64,000 nucleotides of DNA from Aurantimonas sp965217685 (GCA_965217685.1 CBDCIZ010000003.1:3720001-3784000), one strand, 5' to 3'; numbered from the stretch's first letter, positions 16,219 through 27,445 are shown. Made by a program: numbers and translations. Notes: generated from the letters alone by a model not told the origin.

Positions 16219-17376
16219 GTGACCGCGGAGCCATCTTCCGAAGCGATGCTGGACAGGCTGGTCGGCTTCCCGACCGTGTCGAAAGACAGCAATCTCTCGC
16301 TGATCGCGTTTGTCGAAGACCATCTGAAACATTTAGGGGTCGAGGCGACGCGGGTGACGAGCCAGGATGGCCGCAAGGCCGGCCTATTCGCCATGATCGG
16401 CCCGAAGGTCGAAGGCGGCGTCGTCCTTTCCGGTCACACCGACGTGGTGCCGACCGAGGGCCAGGACTGGTCGAGCGATCCGTTCCGGCTGCGCACCGAA
16501 GAACAGCGTCTCTACGGTCGCGGCACGACGGACATGAAGGCGTTTCTGGCGATCGCGTTGAACCTCATTCCCGAAATGCAGAATGCCGCCCTGAAGCGGC
16601 CGATCCATCTGGCCCTGTCCTATGACGAGGAGATCGGTTGCCTCGGGGCGCCGTTCCTGATCGCGGCGATGCAAGGCGCCATCCCGCGCCCGGCCGCCGT
16701 GATCGTCGGCGAGCCGACATCCATGCAGGTGGTTTCGGGCCACAAGGGTGTCATCGCGTTGACAACGACGGTTATCGGCAAAACGGTGCATTCCTCCGTC
16801 GTCCATCAGGGCGTTTCCGCCGTTGCCTATGCGTCGCGGCTTGCCGTCTGGCTCGACGACCGCATGCGGCATGTGGCCGGCAACGGTGCCACGGATGCGC
16901 GCTTCGACCCGCCTTATACGACCCTCCATTCCGGCGTGATTTCGGGCGGCAGTGCGCTCAACATCACTGCCGGAGAGGCGACGCTGATCTCAGACATCCG
17001 CGCCCTCCCCGGCGACGATCCGCATTGTCATGTCGACGCGTTCAAGGCGGAGGCCGCGCGGCTGAGCACCGACATGCGAAACATCGATCCGGCATGCGGC
17101 ATCGTCGTAGAGATCAAGGCCGATGTCCCACCCTGTTGTCGCGAGAAGGACGGCGCCGCCGAGGCGCTTGCCCGCCGGCTGACGGGCGACAATGACGAGC
17201 ATGTCGCCGCTTACGGCACGGAGGCTGGCCAGTTCCAGGCGACCGGATGGTCCACCGTCGTTTGCGGTCCTGGCAACATGGATCAGGGTCACACGCCCGA
17301 CGAATACATCGAACTGGGCCAGATCCGGGCCGGCGAGGCGTTCCAGCGACGCCTCATTGCCGAATTGACCGCCTGA
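16219..17376 (+). CDS. argE: Acetylornithine deacetylase, M20 family
   Basis: Zinc-dependent M20 amidohydrolase removing the N-acetyl group from acetylornithine or a similar N-acyl amino acid. The metal and catalytic motifs are present: SGHTDVVPTEGQDW, GRGTTDMKAF, SYDEEIGCLGA and, near the C-terminus, DQGHTPDEYIELGQI. With the GTG at 16219 (VTAEPSSEAMLDRLVGFPTVS) it is 385 residues, matching the family. GTG codons at 16162 and 16207 are alternative starts, so the N-terminus is uncertain; a 7-bp hairpin (GGGTGCT/AGCACCC) lies at 16170-16187. It is followed 16 bp later by a second M20 enzyme and then a peptide ABC importer, which points to use of imported N-acyl or dipeptide substrates rather than only arginine synthesis. 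Confidence 0.85.
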   Translation: MTAEPSSEAMLDRLVGFPTVSKDSNLSLIAFVEDHLKHLGVEATRVTSQDGRKAGLFAMIGPKVEGGVVLSGHTDVVPTEGQDWSSDPFRLRTEEQRLYGRGTTDMKAFLAIALNLIPEMQNAALKRPIHLALSYDEEIGCLGAPFLIAAMQGAIPRPAAVIVGEPTSMQVVSGHKGVIALTTTVIGKTVHSSVVHQGVSAVAYASRLAVWLDDRMRHVAGNGATDARFDPPYTTLHSGVISGGSALNITAGEATLISDIRALPGDDPHCHVDAFKAEAARLSTDMRNIDPACGIVVEIKADVPPCCREKDGAAEALARRLTGDNDEHVAAYGTEAGQFQATGWSTVVCGPGNMDQGHTPDEYIELGQIRAGEAFQRRLIAELTA

Positions 17377-17392
17377 AGGGAGACAAGTCTGC

Positions 17393-18565
17393 ATGCCCAT
17401 CGTCAATCGCCTCGCCGACTTCACCGACGAGATCACCGTCTGGCGGCGCGACATCCACGCCCATCCGGAACTTCAATACGAGGTGCATCGCACCGCCGCC
17501 CTGGTGGCCGGGAAGCTCAAGGAATTCGGCGTTGACGAGGTGGTGACCGGCATCGGGCGCACCGGTGTCGTCGGCATCGTCAAGGGCCGGTCGATCGGCT
17601 CGGGCCGTGTCGTCGGATTGCGCGCCGACATGGACGCATTGCCGATCGTCGAGGCGACCGGCGCTGCCCACGCCTCGACGACGCCCGGCTCGATGCATGC
17701 CTGCGGCCATGACGGGCACACGGCAATGCTGCTCGGCGCGGCGAAATATCTCGCCGAAACCCGTAATTTCGACGGAACCGTCGCGTTGATCTTCCAGCCG
17801 GCCGAAGAAGGTGGCGCCGGCGGCAAGGCGATGGTCGACGATGGGATGATGGACCGCTTCGGCATCCAGGAGGTCTACGGCCTCCACAATCAGCCCGGCA
17901 TGGCGCTCGGCACCTTCGAGATCCGCCACGGCTCGATGATGGCCTCGGCCGACGAGTTCGAGATCATCGTGACCGGCTACGGCGGCCATGCGGCCAAGCC
18001 TCACAAGGCGGTCGACGCGACGCTCGTTGCCGCGCAGATCATGGTGATGCTGCAGACCGTCGTCGCCCGCAATGTCGATCCGGTGGAATCCGCCGTCCTG
18101 TCAGTAACGACCATGCATGCCGGCAAGGCCTTCAACGTCATTCCCGAGACCGCAACGCTCGGCGGCACGGTTCGTACCCTGAAACCCGCCGTCCGCGATC
18201 TGATGGAAAAACGCGTCAAGGAGGTTGCACATCTGACCGCACAGGCTCTTGGCGCAACCGCGACCATTGACTACAGCCGCCACTATCCGGTCGTGGTGAA
18301 CCATGCCGACCAGACCGATTTCGCCGCTTCCATTGCCGCCGAGATCGTCGGCGAAAATCGTGTCGTAAGGGACACGCCGCCGGTTATGGGCGGCGAGGAC
18401 TTCGCCTTCATGCTGGAGGCTCGGCCCGGCGCGTTTATCTTTGCCGGTCAAGGCGACACGGCCCCGGTGCATCACCCGAAATACGACTTCAATGACGAAT
18501 TGATCCCGATCGGCTGTTCCTATTGGGCAAAGCTTGTCGAGACCGCCATGCCGATCCGTAACTGA
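17393..18565 (+). CDS. M20 family amidohydrolase (aminoacylase / hippurate hydrolase-like)
   Basis: 390-residue M20D peptidase that cleaves an amide bond between an acyl group and an amino acid. HAHPELQYEVHRTA (about 22-35), GLRADMDALPI, the dimetal motif MHACGHDGHTAMLLGAAKYL, FQPAEEGGAGG and MGGEDFAFML are the signature blocks of the aminoacylase/IAA-amino acid hydrolase/hippurate hydrolase group. The exact substrate cannot be told apart from sequence. It sits 16 bp after argE and 38 bp before the ABC receptor, so uptake and hydrolysis are likely co-expressed. Confidence 0.92.
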   Translation: MPIVNRLADFTDEITVWRRDIHAHPELQYEVHRTAALVAGKLKEFGVDEVVTGIGRTGVVGIVKGRSIGSGRVVGLRADMDALPIVEATGAAHASTTPGSMHACGHDGHTAMLLGAAKYLAETRNFDGTVALIFQPAEEGGAGGKAMVDDGMMDRFGIQEVYGLHNQPGMALGTFEIRHGSMMASADEFEIIVTGYGGHAAKPHKAVDATLVAAQIMVMLQTVVARNVDPVESAVLSVTTMHAGKAFNVIPETATLGGTVRTLKPAVRDLMEKRVKEVAHLTAQALGATATIDYSRHYPVVVNHADQTDFAASIAAEIVGENRVVRDTPPVMGGEDFAFMLEARPGAFIFAGQGDTAPVHHPKYDFNDELIPIGCSYWAKLVETAMPIRN

Positions 18566-18603
18566 CCGTTCCGCACGACCCACCCGATCGAAGGAGACCA
18601 CTT

Positions 18604-20199
18604 ATGAAGAACATCCTCTTTGCCGGCGTCGCGACCCTCGCGCTGGCCGCCTCCCCGGCCCTTGCCGCGCCGTTCCATTATGCTTTCCAAGGCGATGTCC
18701 AGTCGCTCGATCCGATGGGTCTCAACGAGACCTTCACGCTCGGCTATCTCGGCAATGTCTACGAGGCGCTGACGAGCTATGACGGTGATCTGAAGATCAA
18801 GCCGCAGCTCGCCGAATCCTGGGAGCAGATCGACGACAACACCTGGCGCTTCAAGCTGCGCAAGGGCGTCAAATTCCAAGAAGGCCAGGATTTTGATGCG
18901 GAGGACGTGGTCTTTTCCTGGAAGCGGACGCTGACGTCCGGCTCGGATATGAAGGGCTACGGAGCGAAAATCAAGGACATCAAGGTCATCGATCCCTTCA
19001 CGATCGACCTGATCACACCGGAACCCAATCCGATCCTGCCGCGCGAACTCGTCTATCTCTTCATCATGGACAAGGGCTGGTCCGAAGAAAACGGCGCTGC
19101 CGAAGCGACGAGTCCGAAGGCCGGCGATTCGACCTCGACCTACGCCGCGCAGCACTCCAATGGCACCGGGCCATTCCAGATCGTCGAGCGCCAGGCCGAC
19201 GTGAAGTCCACGCTGAAGCGTTTCGACGGCTACTGGGACAAGGATCTCAAGACCAACGTCACCGACGTCACCTTCACGCCGATCAGCCAGGACGCGACCC
19301 GCACCGCCGCGCTGATTTCCGGCGAACTCGATATGGCCTGGCCGATCCCGATCCAGGATTGGCCGCGTCTTGAAGGCGCGCAAGGCGTCAAGGTCGTGTC
19401 GGGCCCCGAGGTGCGCACGATCTTTCTCGGCATGGACCAGTTCCGCGACGAGCTGCTCTACTCCAGCGTGAAGGGCAAGAACCCGCTCAAGGACATCAAG
19501 GTCCGCGAAGCGATGTCCCATGCGATCGACCTCGATGCGATCAACCAGAAGATCATGCGGGGTGCAGCGACGCCCACCGGATTGTTGATCGGACCGCAGG
19601 TCAACGGGTTCAACAAAAAGCTGAACACGCCCTACAAATACGATCCGGATATGTCGAAGAAGCTGCTTGCGGACGCCGGTTATGCAGACGGCTTCGAGCT
19701 CGGCATGGACTGCCCGAACAACCGCTATGTCAACGACGCGATCATCTGCCAAGCAGTCGTCGGAATGTTCGCGCGCGTCGGCATCAAGGTGGATCTCAAC
19801 GCCCAGCCGAAATCGAAGTATTTCGCCAAGGTCTCGCCTCAAAGTGGCAACGACACGTCCTTTTACATGCTCGGTTGGACACCCTCGACGGTGGACGCTC
19901 ACAACGCCCTGTTCAACCTCGTGGAATCCTTCAACACGGAGACCAATTCGGGCCAGTTCAATTACGGCCATTATTCCAATCCGAAGATCGACGAGCTGAC
20001 CGACAAGATCGTCTCGGAAACCGACGAGGCCAAGCGCCAATCGATGATCGACGAAGCAATGAAACTCCTGCGGGAAGACTATGGCTATCTGCCGCTGCAC
20101 CAGCAGCCGCTTTCCTGGGGCGTCAAGGACGGCGTGACGGTCGTGCAGCGTGCCGACGACGTGCTCGATCTGCGCACCGTGGTGGTGCCGGAAAAATAA
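18604..20199 (+). CDS. ABC transporter substrate-binding protein, peptide family (family 5)
   Basis: Periplasmic receptor of a DppA/OppA type importer, 531 residues. A clear signal peptide (KNILFAGVATLALAASPALA, residues 2-21) precedes the mature domain. Family 5 landmarks include QSLDPMGLNETFTLGYLGNVYEAL, WRFKLRKGVKFQEG.DFDAEDV and a C-terminal DYGYLPLHQQPLSWGVK segment. Strong AAGGAGACC Shine-Dalgarno upstream. The neighbouring M20 hydrolases suggest dipeptides or N-acylated amino acids as ligand; this is inference. Confidence 0.94.
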   Translation: MKNILFAGVATLALAASPALAAPFHYAFQGDVQSLDPMGLNETFTLGYLGNVYEALTSYDGDLKIKPQLAESWEQIDDNTWRFKLRKGVKFQEGQDFDAEDVVFSWKRTLTSGSDMKGYGAKIKDIKVIDPFTIDLITPEPNPILPRELVYLFIMDKGWSEENGAAEATSPKAGDSTSTYAAQHSNGTGPFQIVERQADVKSTLKRFDGYWDKDLKTNVTDVTFTPISQDATRTAALISGELDMAWPIPIQDWPRLEGAQGVKVVSGPEVRTIFLGMDQFRDELLYSSVKGKNPLKDIKVREAMSHAIDLDAINQKIMRGAATPTGLLIGPQVNGFNKKLNTPYKYDPDMSKKLLADAGYADGFELGMDCPNNRYVNDAIICQAVVGMFARVGIKVDLNAQPKSKYFAKVSPQSGNDTSFYMLGWTPSTVDAHNALFNLVESFNTETNSGQFNYGHYSNPKIDELTDKIVSETDEAKRQSMIDEAMKLLREDYGYLPLHQQPLSWGVKDGVTVVQRADDVLDLRTVVVPEK

Positions 20200-20212
20200 G
20201 CGATCAACAGAC

Positions 20213-20250
20213 GGGCCGGGCGGCGGCGTTGTGTGAGCGCCGTCCGGCCC
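20213..20250 (+). promoter_or_regulatory. Strong stem-loop between receptor and permease genes
   Basis: A 13-bp stem (GGGCCGGGCGGCG / CGCCGTCCGGCCC, one G-U pair) with a 12-nt loop lies 14 bp after the receptor stop. There is no T-run beyond CCTTCCC. It probably stabilises the 3' end of the abundant receptor mRNA and reduces read-through into the permease genes. Confidence 0.6.
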
Positions 20251-20286
20251 CTTCCCTGCATCCACCACTTCCGAAGCGAAATATTT

Positions 20287-21255
20287 ATGGCTTGGTTCAT
20301 CCTGAAGCGGCTGGCGCAGGCGGTGCTCGTGATGCTTGTCGTCGCGCTCATCGCGTTCGCCTTGTTTCGCTATGTCGGTGATCCGATCAACAACATGGTG
20401 GGCCAGGACACGACGCTCGCTCAGCGTGAGGAGTTGCGAGAAAACCTTGGACTGAACGACGCGTTTTTCGTGCAGTTCGTCCGTTTCATCGGCAACGCGC
20501 TAGAAGGGGATTTTGGTCAGTCCTATCGCCTGCGCCAGCCGGTTTCGGCATTGATTGCCGAACGCTTTCCGGCGACCTTCGAGCTGTCCATGGTGTCCGC
20601 GTTGATGGCGTTGATCATCGGTATTCCCATGGGCGTCTACACCGCACTCAATCGCAGGAGCTGGCTTTCGCGCGGCTTCATGACCCTGTCTCTTGTCGGC
20701 ATCTCGCTGCCGACCTTCCTGATCGGCATTCTTTTGATCCTGCTCTTCGGCGTGATCCTCAGATGGTTGCCGACCTTCGGCCGTGGCGAGGTGGTGCATA
20801 TCGGCTGGTGGTCGACCGGTTTTCTGACGAAGAGCGGCCTGGAATCGCTGATCATGCCGGCGATCACGCTGGCGATCTTTCAGATGACGCTGATCGTGCG
20901 GCTGGTGCGCGCCGAAATGCTGGAGGTGCTTCGCACCGATTACGTGAAGTTTGCCAAGGCTCGTGGCCTCAAGGCTCGCACGATCAACTACAAGATCGGC
21001 CTCAAGAACACGCTGGTGCCGGTGATGACCATCATCGGCCTGCAGATCGGTTCGATCATCGCCTTCGCGATCATCACCGAGAGCGTCTTCCAGTGGCCGG
21101 GCATGGGGCTATTGTTCATCCAGGCTATCTCGGAGGTCGATATCCCGATCATGGCGGCCTACCTCCTCCTGATAGCCTTCATCTTCGTCGTCATCAACCT
21201 CACCGTCGACATCCTGTATTTCGTCGTCGATCCGCGCCTGAGGGTTCAAAGCTGA
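20287..21255 (+). CDS. ABC transporter permease, DppB type
   Basis: First inner-membrane channel subunit of the peptide importer, 322 residues. The ATG at 20287 (MAWFILKRLAQAVLVMLVVA) gives the expected start with the first membrane helix at residues 10-30; the open frame extends upstream, but that part covers the intergenic hairpin. The EAA-loop (EMLEVLRTDYVKFAKARGLKARTI) that contacts the ATPase is present. It contains the N-terminal DppB domain and the usual six helices. The stop overlaps a seven-codon frame leading to the next permease. Confidence 0.94.
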   Translation: MAWFILKRLAQAVLVMLVVALIAFALFRYVGDPINNMVGQDTTLAQREELRENLGLNDAFFVQFVRFIGNALEGDFGQSYRLRQPVSALIAERFPATFELSMVSALMALIIGIPMGVYTALNRRSWLSRGFMTLSLVGISLPTFLIGILLILLFGVILRWLPTFGRGEVVHIGWWSTGFLTKSGLESLIMPAITLAIFQMTLIVRLVRAEMLEVLRTDYVKFAKARGLKARTINYKIGLKNTLVPVMTIIGLQIGSIIAFAIITESVFQWPGMGLLFIQAISEVDIPIMAAYLLLIAFIFVVINLTVDILYFVVDPRLRVQS

Positions 21256-21274
21256 TGAGCGAGGTGCAGGCATG
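21254..21274 (+). CDS. Possible six-residue leader ORF ahead of the second permease
   Basis: ATG AGC GAG GTG CAG GCA TGA encodes MSEVQA. It overlaps the stop of the DppB-type gene on one side and the ATG of the next permease (MSEIEG) on the other. The near-identical first codons suggest a local duplication of the gene start. It may serve translational coupling, or be an accident. Confidence 0.3.
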
Positions 21275-22219
21275 AGCGAGATCGAGGGCGTCGTCGAGGC
21301 GGAGACAATCGGCTGGCGGCAACGCTTTGCCGGAAGCGACCTTTGGTATTCCTTCACCCATTCGCCGCTGGCGATGATCTCGGCTGCGTTCACGATCCTC
21401 TTCGTGTTCTCCTCGCTGTTCGCCGATTTTGTCGCGCCGCATAACCCCTTCGACCTCTCGCAGGTCGATCTGTTCGACTCGCTGCTCCCCCCGGCCTGGC
21501 AGGACGGCGGCAACGCCTCCTATCTGCTCGGCACCGACAATCAGGGCCGCGACATCTTCTCGACCATCCTCTTCGGGGCACGGATCTCGCTGACCGTGGG
21601 CTTCCTCTCGGTGATCTTCGCTGCCGTCATCGGCATCGTCGTCGGGCTCGTCGCGGGCTATGCCGGCGGGCTCACCGATTCGATTCTCATGCGCATCGCC
21701 GACGTGCAGTTGTCGTTCCCCGCAATCCTGATCGCGCTGCTGATCGACGGCGTCTTTCGCGGGTTGCTTCCCCGCGGCATGCATGACGAGGTGGCCGTCT
21801 ACGTGCTGGTCGTCGCCATCGGCCTGTCCTTCTGGGTGCAGTATGCCCGTACTGTCCGCTCGTCGGTGATGATCGAGAAGACCAAGGAATACGTGCAGGC
21901 CGGCCAGGTCATCGGCCTGCCGCCGACGACCATCCTGTTCCGCCACATTCTTCCGAACGTCGTCGGACCGGTGCTGGTTATCGCAACGATCCAGTTGGCC
22001 TTGGCGATCATCACCGAGGCGACGCTGTCCTTCCTCGGCGTCGGCGTACCGCCGACCCAGCCCTCGCTCGGCACGCTGATCCGCATCGGCAACGACTATC
22101 TGTTCTCCGGCGAATGGTGGATCACCATCTTCCCCGGTGTCGCCCTCGTGCTGCTGGTTCTCGCCATCAACCTTCTCGGCGACTGGCTGCGCGACGCGCT
22201 CAATCCGAAATTGCGCTGA
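21272..22219 (+). CDS. ABC transporter permease, DppC type
   Basis: Second channel subunit, 315 residues, partner of the preceding DppB-type permease. The N-terminal OppC domain (HSPLAMISAAFTILFVFSSLFADF, about 30-53) precedes GTDNQGRDIFSTILFGARISL, a hallmark of the DppC family. The EAA loop is KTKEYVQAGQVIGLPPTTILFRHILPN. LSFLGVGVPPTQPSLGTLI near residue 255 is also typical. The start codon overlaps a short leader frame (ATGA). Confidence 0.94.
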   Translation: MSEIEGVVEAETIGWRQRFAGSDLWYSFTHSPLAMISAAFTILFVFSSLFADFVAPHNPFDLSQVDLFDSLLPPAWQDGGNASYLLGTDNQGRDIFSTILFGARISLTVGFLSVIFAAVIGIVVGLVAGYAGGLTDSILMRIADVQLSFPAILIALLIDGVFRGLLPRGMHDEVAVYVLVVAIGLSFWVQYARTVRSSVMIEKTKEYVQAGQVIGLPPTTILFRHILPNVVGPVLVIATIQLALAIITEATLSFLGVGVPPTQPSLGTLIRIGNDYLFSGEWWITIFPGVALVLLVLAINLLGDWLRDALNPKLR

Positions 22220-22233
22220 GGAGCGGATCGAAT

Positions 22234-23961
<1,728 letters not shown>

Positions 23962-23971
23962 GCGGGAGGAT

Positions 23972-23992
23972 ACGGGCTTCATCGATGCCCGT
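23972..23992. terminator. Weak hairpin between convergent genes
   Basis: ACGGGC / GCCCGT stem with a 9-nt loop in the 43-bp gap between the ABC ATPase and glmS, which converge here. No T-run. It is the only candidate end signal for both units. Confidence 0.3.
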
Positions 23993-24004
23993 GTCCATCT
24001 GCGC

Positions 24005-25831
24005 CTATTCCACGGTGACGGATTTCGCCAGATTTCGTGGCTGGTCGACATCCGTGCCCATCTGGATCGCCGTGTGATAGGCCAGAAGCTGCAGCGGGAT
24101 CGTGTAGATGATCGGCGTCAGGATCTCGGCCATCTTCGGCAGGACGATACAATGCGAGCGGTCGACATGGCCGCTGGCGACGCCGCTCTCGTCGGTCAGG
24201 AGCACGATCTCGCCGCCGCGGGCCGCAACCTCCTGGACATTGGAGATGGTCTTTTCAAAGCTGCGGTCGTGGGGCGCGATGACGACGACGGGCATGGTGT
24301 CGTCGATCAGCGCGATGGGGCCGTGTTTCAGTTCGCCAGCCGCATAGCCTTCCGCGTGGATATAGCTGATCTCCTTGAGTTTCAGCGCGCCTTCCATTGC
24401 CAGGGGGTAGGAAAAACCGCGGCCCAGGAACAGCGCATGGCGCTTGGTCGCCATCTCCCGCGACAGCGCCTCGATGCGCTCCTCGGTATGGATCGCCTCG
24501 CGCGCCAGACGCGGCGCTTCGGCGAGCGTCCGGGTCAGTTCCAGCTCTTCGTCGGCGGCGATCACGCCGCGATCGACACCGGCGCGGATCGCGAGGCTTG
24601 CCAGCGCCATCAGCTGGCAGGTGAAGGCCTTGGTGGAGGCGACGCCGATCTCGGGTCCGGCCAGCGTCGGGAGTACGACATCGGCCTCGCGAGCCATGGT
24701 CGAACCCTCGACATTGACGATGACGGCGGTCTTCAGGCCCTCGCCCTTGGCATAACGCAGCGAGGCGAGCGTATCGGCGGTCTCACCGGACTGCGAGACG
24801 AAGATCGCCAGATCCACGTCACTGAGCGGGCTCTCGCGATAGCGGAACTCGGAAGCGACATCGAGATCGCATGGAATGCGTGCATAGCGCTCGAAATAAT
24901 AACGCCCGACAAGCGCCGCATAATAGCCGGTGCCGCAGGCCGAGAGCGCGATACGGTTGATCTTCGAGAAATCGAGCGCCTGGCCTTCGGGAATGCGCGT
25001 GCGGCCGGTGGTCATGTCGACGAAGGCGCCGAGCGTGTGGGAGAGGACCTCCGGCTGCTCGTAGATCTCCTTCTGCATGAAATGGCGATAATTGCCCTTG
25101 TCGACGTAATGGGCCTTGCCCGTCGCGCTGATGATCGGCCGCTCCACCGGATTGCCCTCGGCGTCCATGATCTCGGCGTCCTGGCGGGTCAAAACGACCC
25201 AGTCGCCGTCTTCCAGATAACGGACCTCGTCGGTGAAAGGCGACAACGCGATGGCGTCGGAGCCCAGAAACATCTCGCTCTCGCCGGCACCGATCGCCAG
25301 CGGCGGGCCATTGCGTGCGCCCATCACAGTGTCGGGCAGATCCTCGAAGATCACTGCCAGCGCATAGGCGCCGGTCACCCGCTCCAGCATCGCCTGCATG
25401 GCATGGCGGTGGGACAGGCCTTCCTTACGCAGCTTGGCGAGCAGCTGGACGACGACCTCGGTGTCGGTCTGGGTCTCGAAGCGGATGCCCTCGACCGTCA
25501 GTTCGCGCTTGATCTCGCCGAAATTCTCGATGATGCCGTTGTGGACGACGCCGATGCCGCCGGCGAAATGCGGATGGGCGTTGGTCTCGGTCGGAGCACC
25601 ATGGGTGGCCCAGCGGGTGTGGCCGATGCCGGTGGTGCCGGCGCGGGGCTCGGCCTTCAGTTTCTTCTGGAGATTGATGAGTTTGCCCTCGGCGCGAAGC
25701 CGGGTGAGCTTGCCGTCCTCGATGGTCGCGACTCCAGCCGAATCATAGCCACGATATTCGAGGCGCTTCAGCGCGTCGACCAGCCGTTCGGCCACCGGTT
25801 CGCGGCTGACGATGCCGATGATTCCGCACAT
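24005..25831 (-). CDS. glmS: Glutamine--fructose-6-phosphate aminotransferase (isomerizing)
   Basis: Makes glucosamine-6-phosphate from fructose-6-phosphate and glutamine, the committed step to UDP-GlcNAc, peptidoglycan and lipid A. The 608-residue protein begins MCGIIGIV; Cys2 becomes the N-terminal nucleophile of the glutaminase domain. HTRWATHGAPTETNAHPH and NGIIENF follow. Two SIS domains hold the sugar isomerase (SACGTGYYA, SQSGETADTLASLR, KEISYIHAEGYAAGELKHGP), and the C-terminus ends PRNLAKSVTVE. Length equals that of E. coli GlmS. glmU lies 138 bp upstream on the same strand, so the pathway genes are clustered. Confidence 0.97.
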   Translation of the reverse strand: MCGIIGIVSREPVAERLVDALKRLEYRGYDSAGVATIEDGKLTRLRAEGKLINLQKKLKAEPRAGTTGIGHTRWATHGAPTETNAHPHFAGGIGVVHNGIIENFGEIKRELTVEGIRFETQTDTEVVVQLLAKLRKEGLSHRHAMQAMLERVTGAYALAVIFEDLPDTVMGARNGPPLAIGAGESEMFLGSDAIALSPFTDEVRYLEDGDWVVLTRQDAEIMDAEGNPVERPIISATGKAHYVDKGNYRHFMQKEIYEQPEVLSHTLGAFVDMTTGRTRIPEGQALDFSKINRIALSACGTGYYAALVGRYYFERYARIPCDLDVASEFRYRESPLSDVDLAIFVSQSGETADTLASLRYAKGEGLKTAVIVNVEGSTMAREADVVLPTLAGPEIGVASTKAFTCQLMALASLAIRAGVDRGVIAADEELELTRTLAEAPRLAREAIHTEERIEALSREMATKRHALFLGRGFSYPLAMEGALKLKEISYIHAEGYAAGELKHGPIALIDDTMPVVVIAPHDRSFEKTISNVQEVAARGGEIVLLTDESGVASGHVDRSHCIVLPKMAEILTPIIYTIPLQLLAYHTAIQMGTDVDQPRNLAKSVTVE

Positions 25832-25969
25832 GGGGCGATCCTTGGAAAGAGGATGGAAGGAGGGCCGGACCGGCGACTGACACCCGCATCTCCTAGCCCA
25901 AACCCGTAATCCGACGGGGTCAATTTTGGTGACGAACGGTTACGTTCATTGCAACATCAGATTGCGGCC

Positions 25970-27340
25970 TCAGGCAGCGGAGCCCTTGGCGACTTTTGCG
26001 GCCTTCGCCGCCTTGTTGCGCGCGATAATCTGGCGGCCACGGTCCGGCTTCGTCACCTGCCGCTCGCGGGCGATGGCCAAAGCGCCGTCCGGCACGTCGT
26101 CAGTGACGACGCTGCCCGTGCCGACATAGGCGCCCTCCCCGATCGTCACCGGCGCGACCAAAGCCGTATTCGAACCGATAAAGCTGCCCGCCCCGATCGT
26201 CGTCAAGTGCTTCAGCGCGCCGTCGTAGTTGCAGGTGATCGTGCCGGCGCCGATATTGGCATCGGCGCCGATCGACGCGTCGCCGATGTAGCTGAGGTGA
26301 TTGATCTTGGCCCCTGCGGCGACGACGGCGTTCTTGACCTCGCAGAAATTGCCGATTTTGGAACCCGCTTCCATCACCGTTCCCGGTCGAAGGCGTGCAA
26401 ACGGCCCGACCGAGACGCCGGCGCCGACACGGGCGCCTTCGAGATGCGAGAACGAGTGGATGATCGCGTGTTCGTCCACCGTCACGCCCGGCGCGAATAC
26501 GACGTTCGGCTCGACCATGACATTGGCCGCGATCATCGTGTCACTCGAAAAGAACACCGTCTCCGGCGCCTGCAGGGTCACGCCGGCCAGCATTGCCTCG
26601 CATCGGCGCCGCGCCTGCCAGATAGCCTCGACCGCCGCAAGTTCAACTCGGGTGTTGACGCCCAGGACCTCGTCCGCCTCGGCTTCGATGGCGACGACGC
26701 GATGGCCTTCGCTGCGCGCCACTTCGATTAGATCGGTCAGGTAATATTCGCCCTTGGCGTTGTCGTTGCCGATGGCGTCCAGCATGGCCAGCGCATCACG
26801 GCCGGCAAAGGCCATCACCCCGGCGTTGCAGAAGCCGATCCGCAGTTCCTCGGCGCTTGCGTCCTTATGCTCGCGGATCGCCATAAGTTCACCGTCCTTC
26901 TCCACCAGCCGTCCATAGCCGGTGGCATCGGCGGGCCGAAAGCCGACGACGCAGACCTCGGCGCCGTCCGCCAGAGCGTTGCGGGCGGCAGCCAGCGTCT
27001 GCGGCCGGATTAGCGGCGTGTCGCCGAAGAGGACGAGGATGTCGTCGTAACCGCCCGCGAGCGCGTCTCGGGCCGCAAGCACCGCATGGGCCGTTCCGAG
27101 CCGCTCGACCTGCTCGAAGGTCTTAACCCCTGGCGCATCATGCCGCACCGTCGCCTCGACCAGCGTCCCGTCCCGGCCGACGACCAGCGTCGTGTCGTCA
27201 GCGCCGGCTCTGGCCGCCGCGCGCGCCACATGGCGCACGAGTTCCAGCCCTGCGACTTTGTGGAGCACCTTGGAGATGTCGGATTTCATCCGCGTACCGT
27301 CGCCGGCGGCCAGGATGATCGACAGGCAGCGTCTCGCCAT
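25970..27340 (-). CDS. glmU: Bifunctional GlcN-1-P acetyltransferase / GlcNAc-1-P uridylyltransferase
   Basis: Acetylates glucosamine-1-phosphate and then transfers UMP to form UDP-GlcNAc. The 456-residue protein has the N-terminal nucleotidyltransferase domain (LAAGDGTRMKS, residues 10-20, then KVLHKVAG) and the C-terminal left-handed beta-helix of hexapeptide repeats, with the acetyltransferase core KNAVVAAGAKINHLSYIGDASIG and NIGAGTITCNYDG. The pyrophosphorylase loop has Asp where E. coli has Lys (GKGTR) and Ser in place of the Pro before KVLH; both are mild departures. Upstream of glmS, same strand. Confidence 0.96.
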   Translation of the reverse strand: MARRCLSIILAAGDGTRMKSDISKVLHKVAGLELVRHVARAAARAGADDTTLVVGRDGTLVEATVRHDAPGVKTFEQVERLGTAHAVLAARDALAGGYDDILVLFGDTPLIRPQTLAAARNALADGAEVCVVGFRPADATGYGRLVEKDGELMAIREHKDASAEELRIGFCNAGVMAFAGRDALAMLDAIGNDNAKGEYYLTDLIEVARSEGHRVVAIEAEADEVLGVNTRVELAAVEAIWQARRRCEAMLAGVTLQAPETVFFSSDTMIAANVMVEPNVVFAPGVTVDEHAIIHSFSHLEGARVGAGVSVGPFARLRPGTVMEAGSKIGNFCEVKNAVVAAGAKINHLSYIGDASIGADANIGAGTITCNYDGALKHLTTIGAGSFIGSNTALVAPVTIGEGAYVGTGSVVTDDVPDGALAIARERQVTKPDRGRQIIARNKAAKAAKVAKGSAA

Positions 27341-27445
27341 CGTTCACTCGCGTCGTTTCGTCGTGTCACTTCGTCGTGTCGGGGCGGCCTTAGCACGCCC
27401 GGACTTCAGATTCGATAAATTGCACTTCGAAGGGTGTGCGACCGT

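Noticed and set aside
25832..25969. glmS ribozyme or riboswitch upstream of glmS
   Set aside because: The 138-bp leader shows no ribozyme core; this element is known from Gram-positive bacteria.
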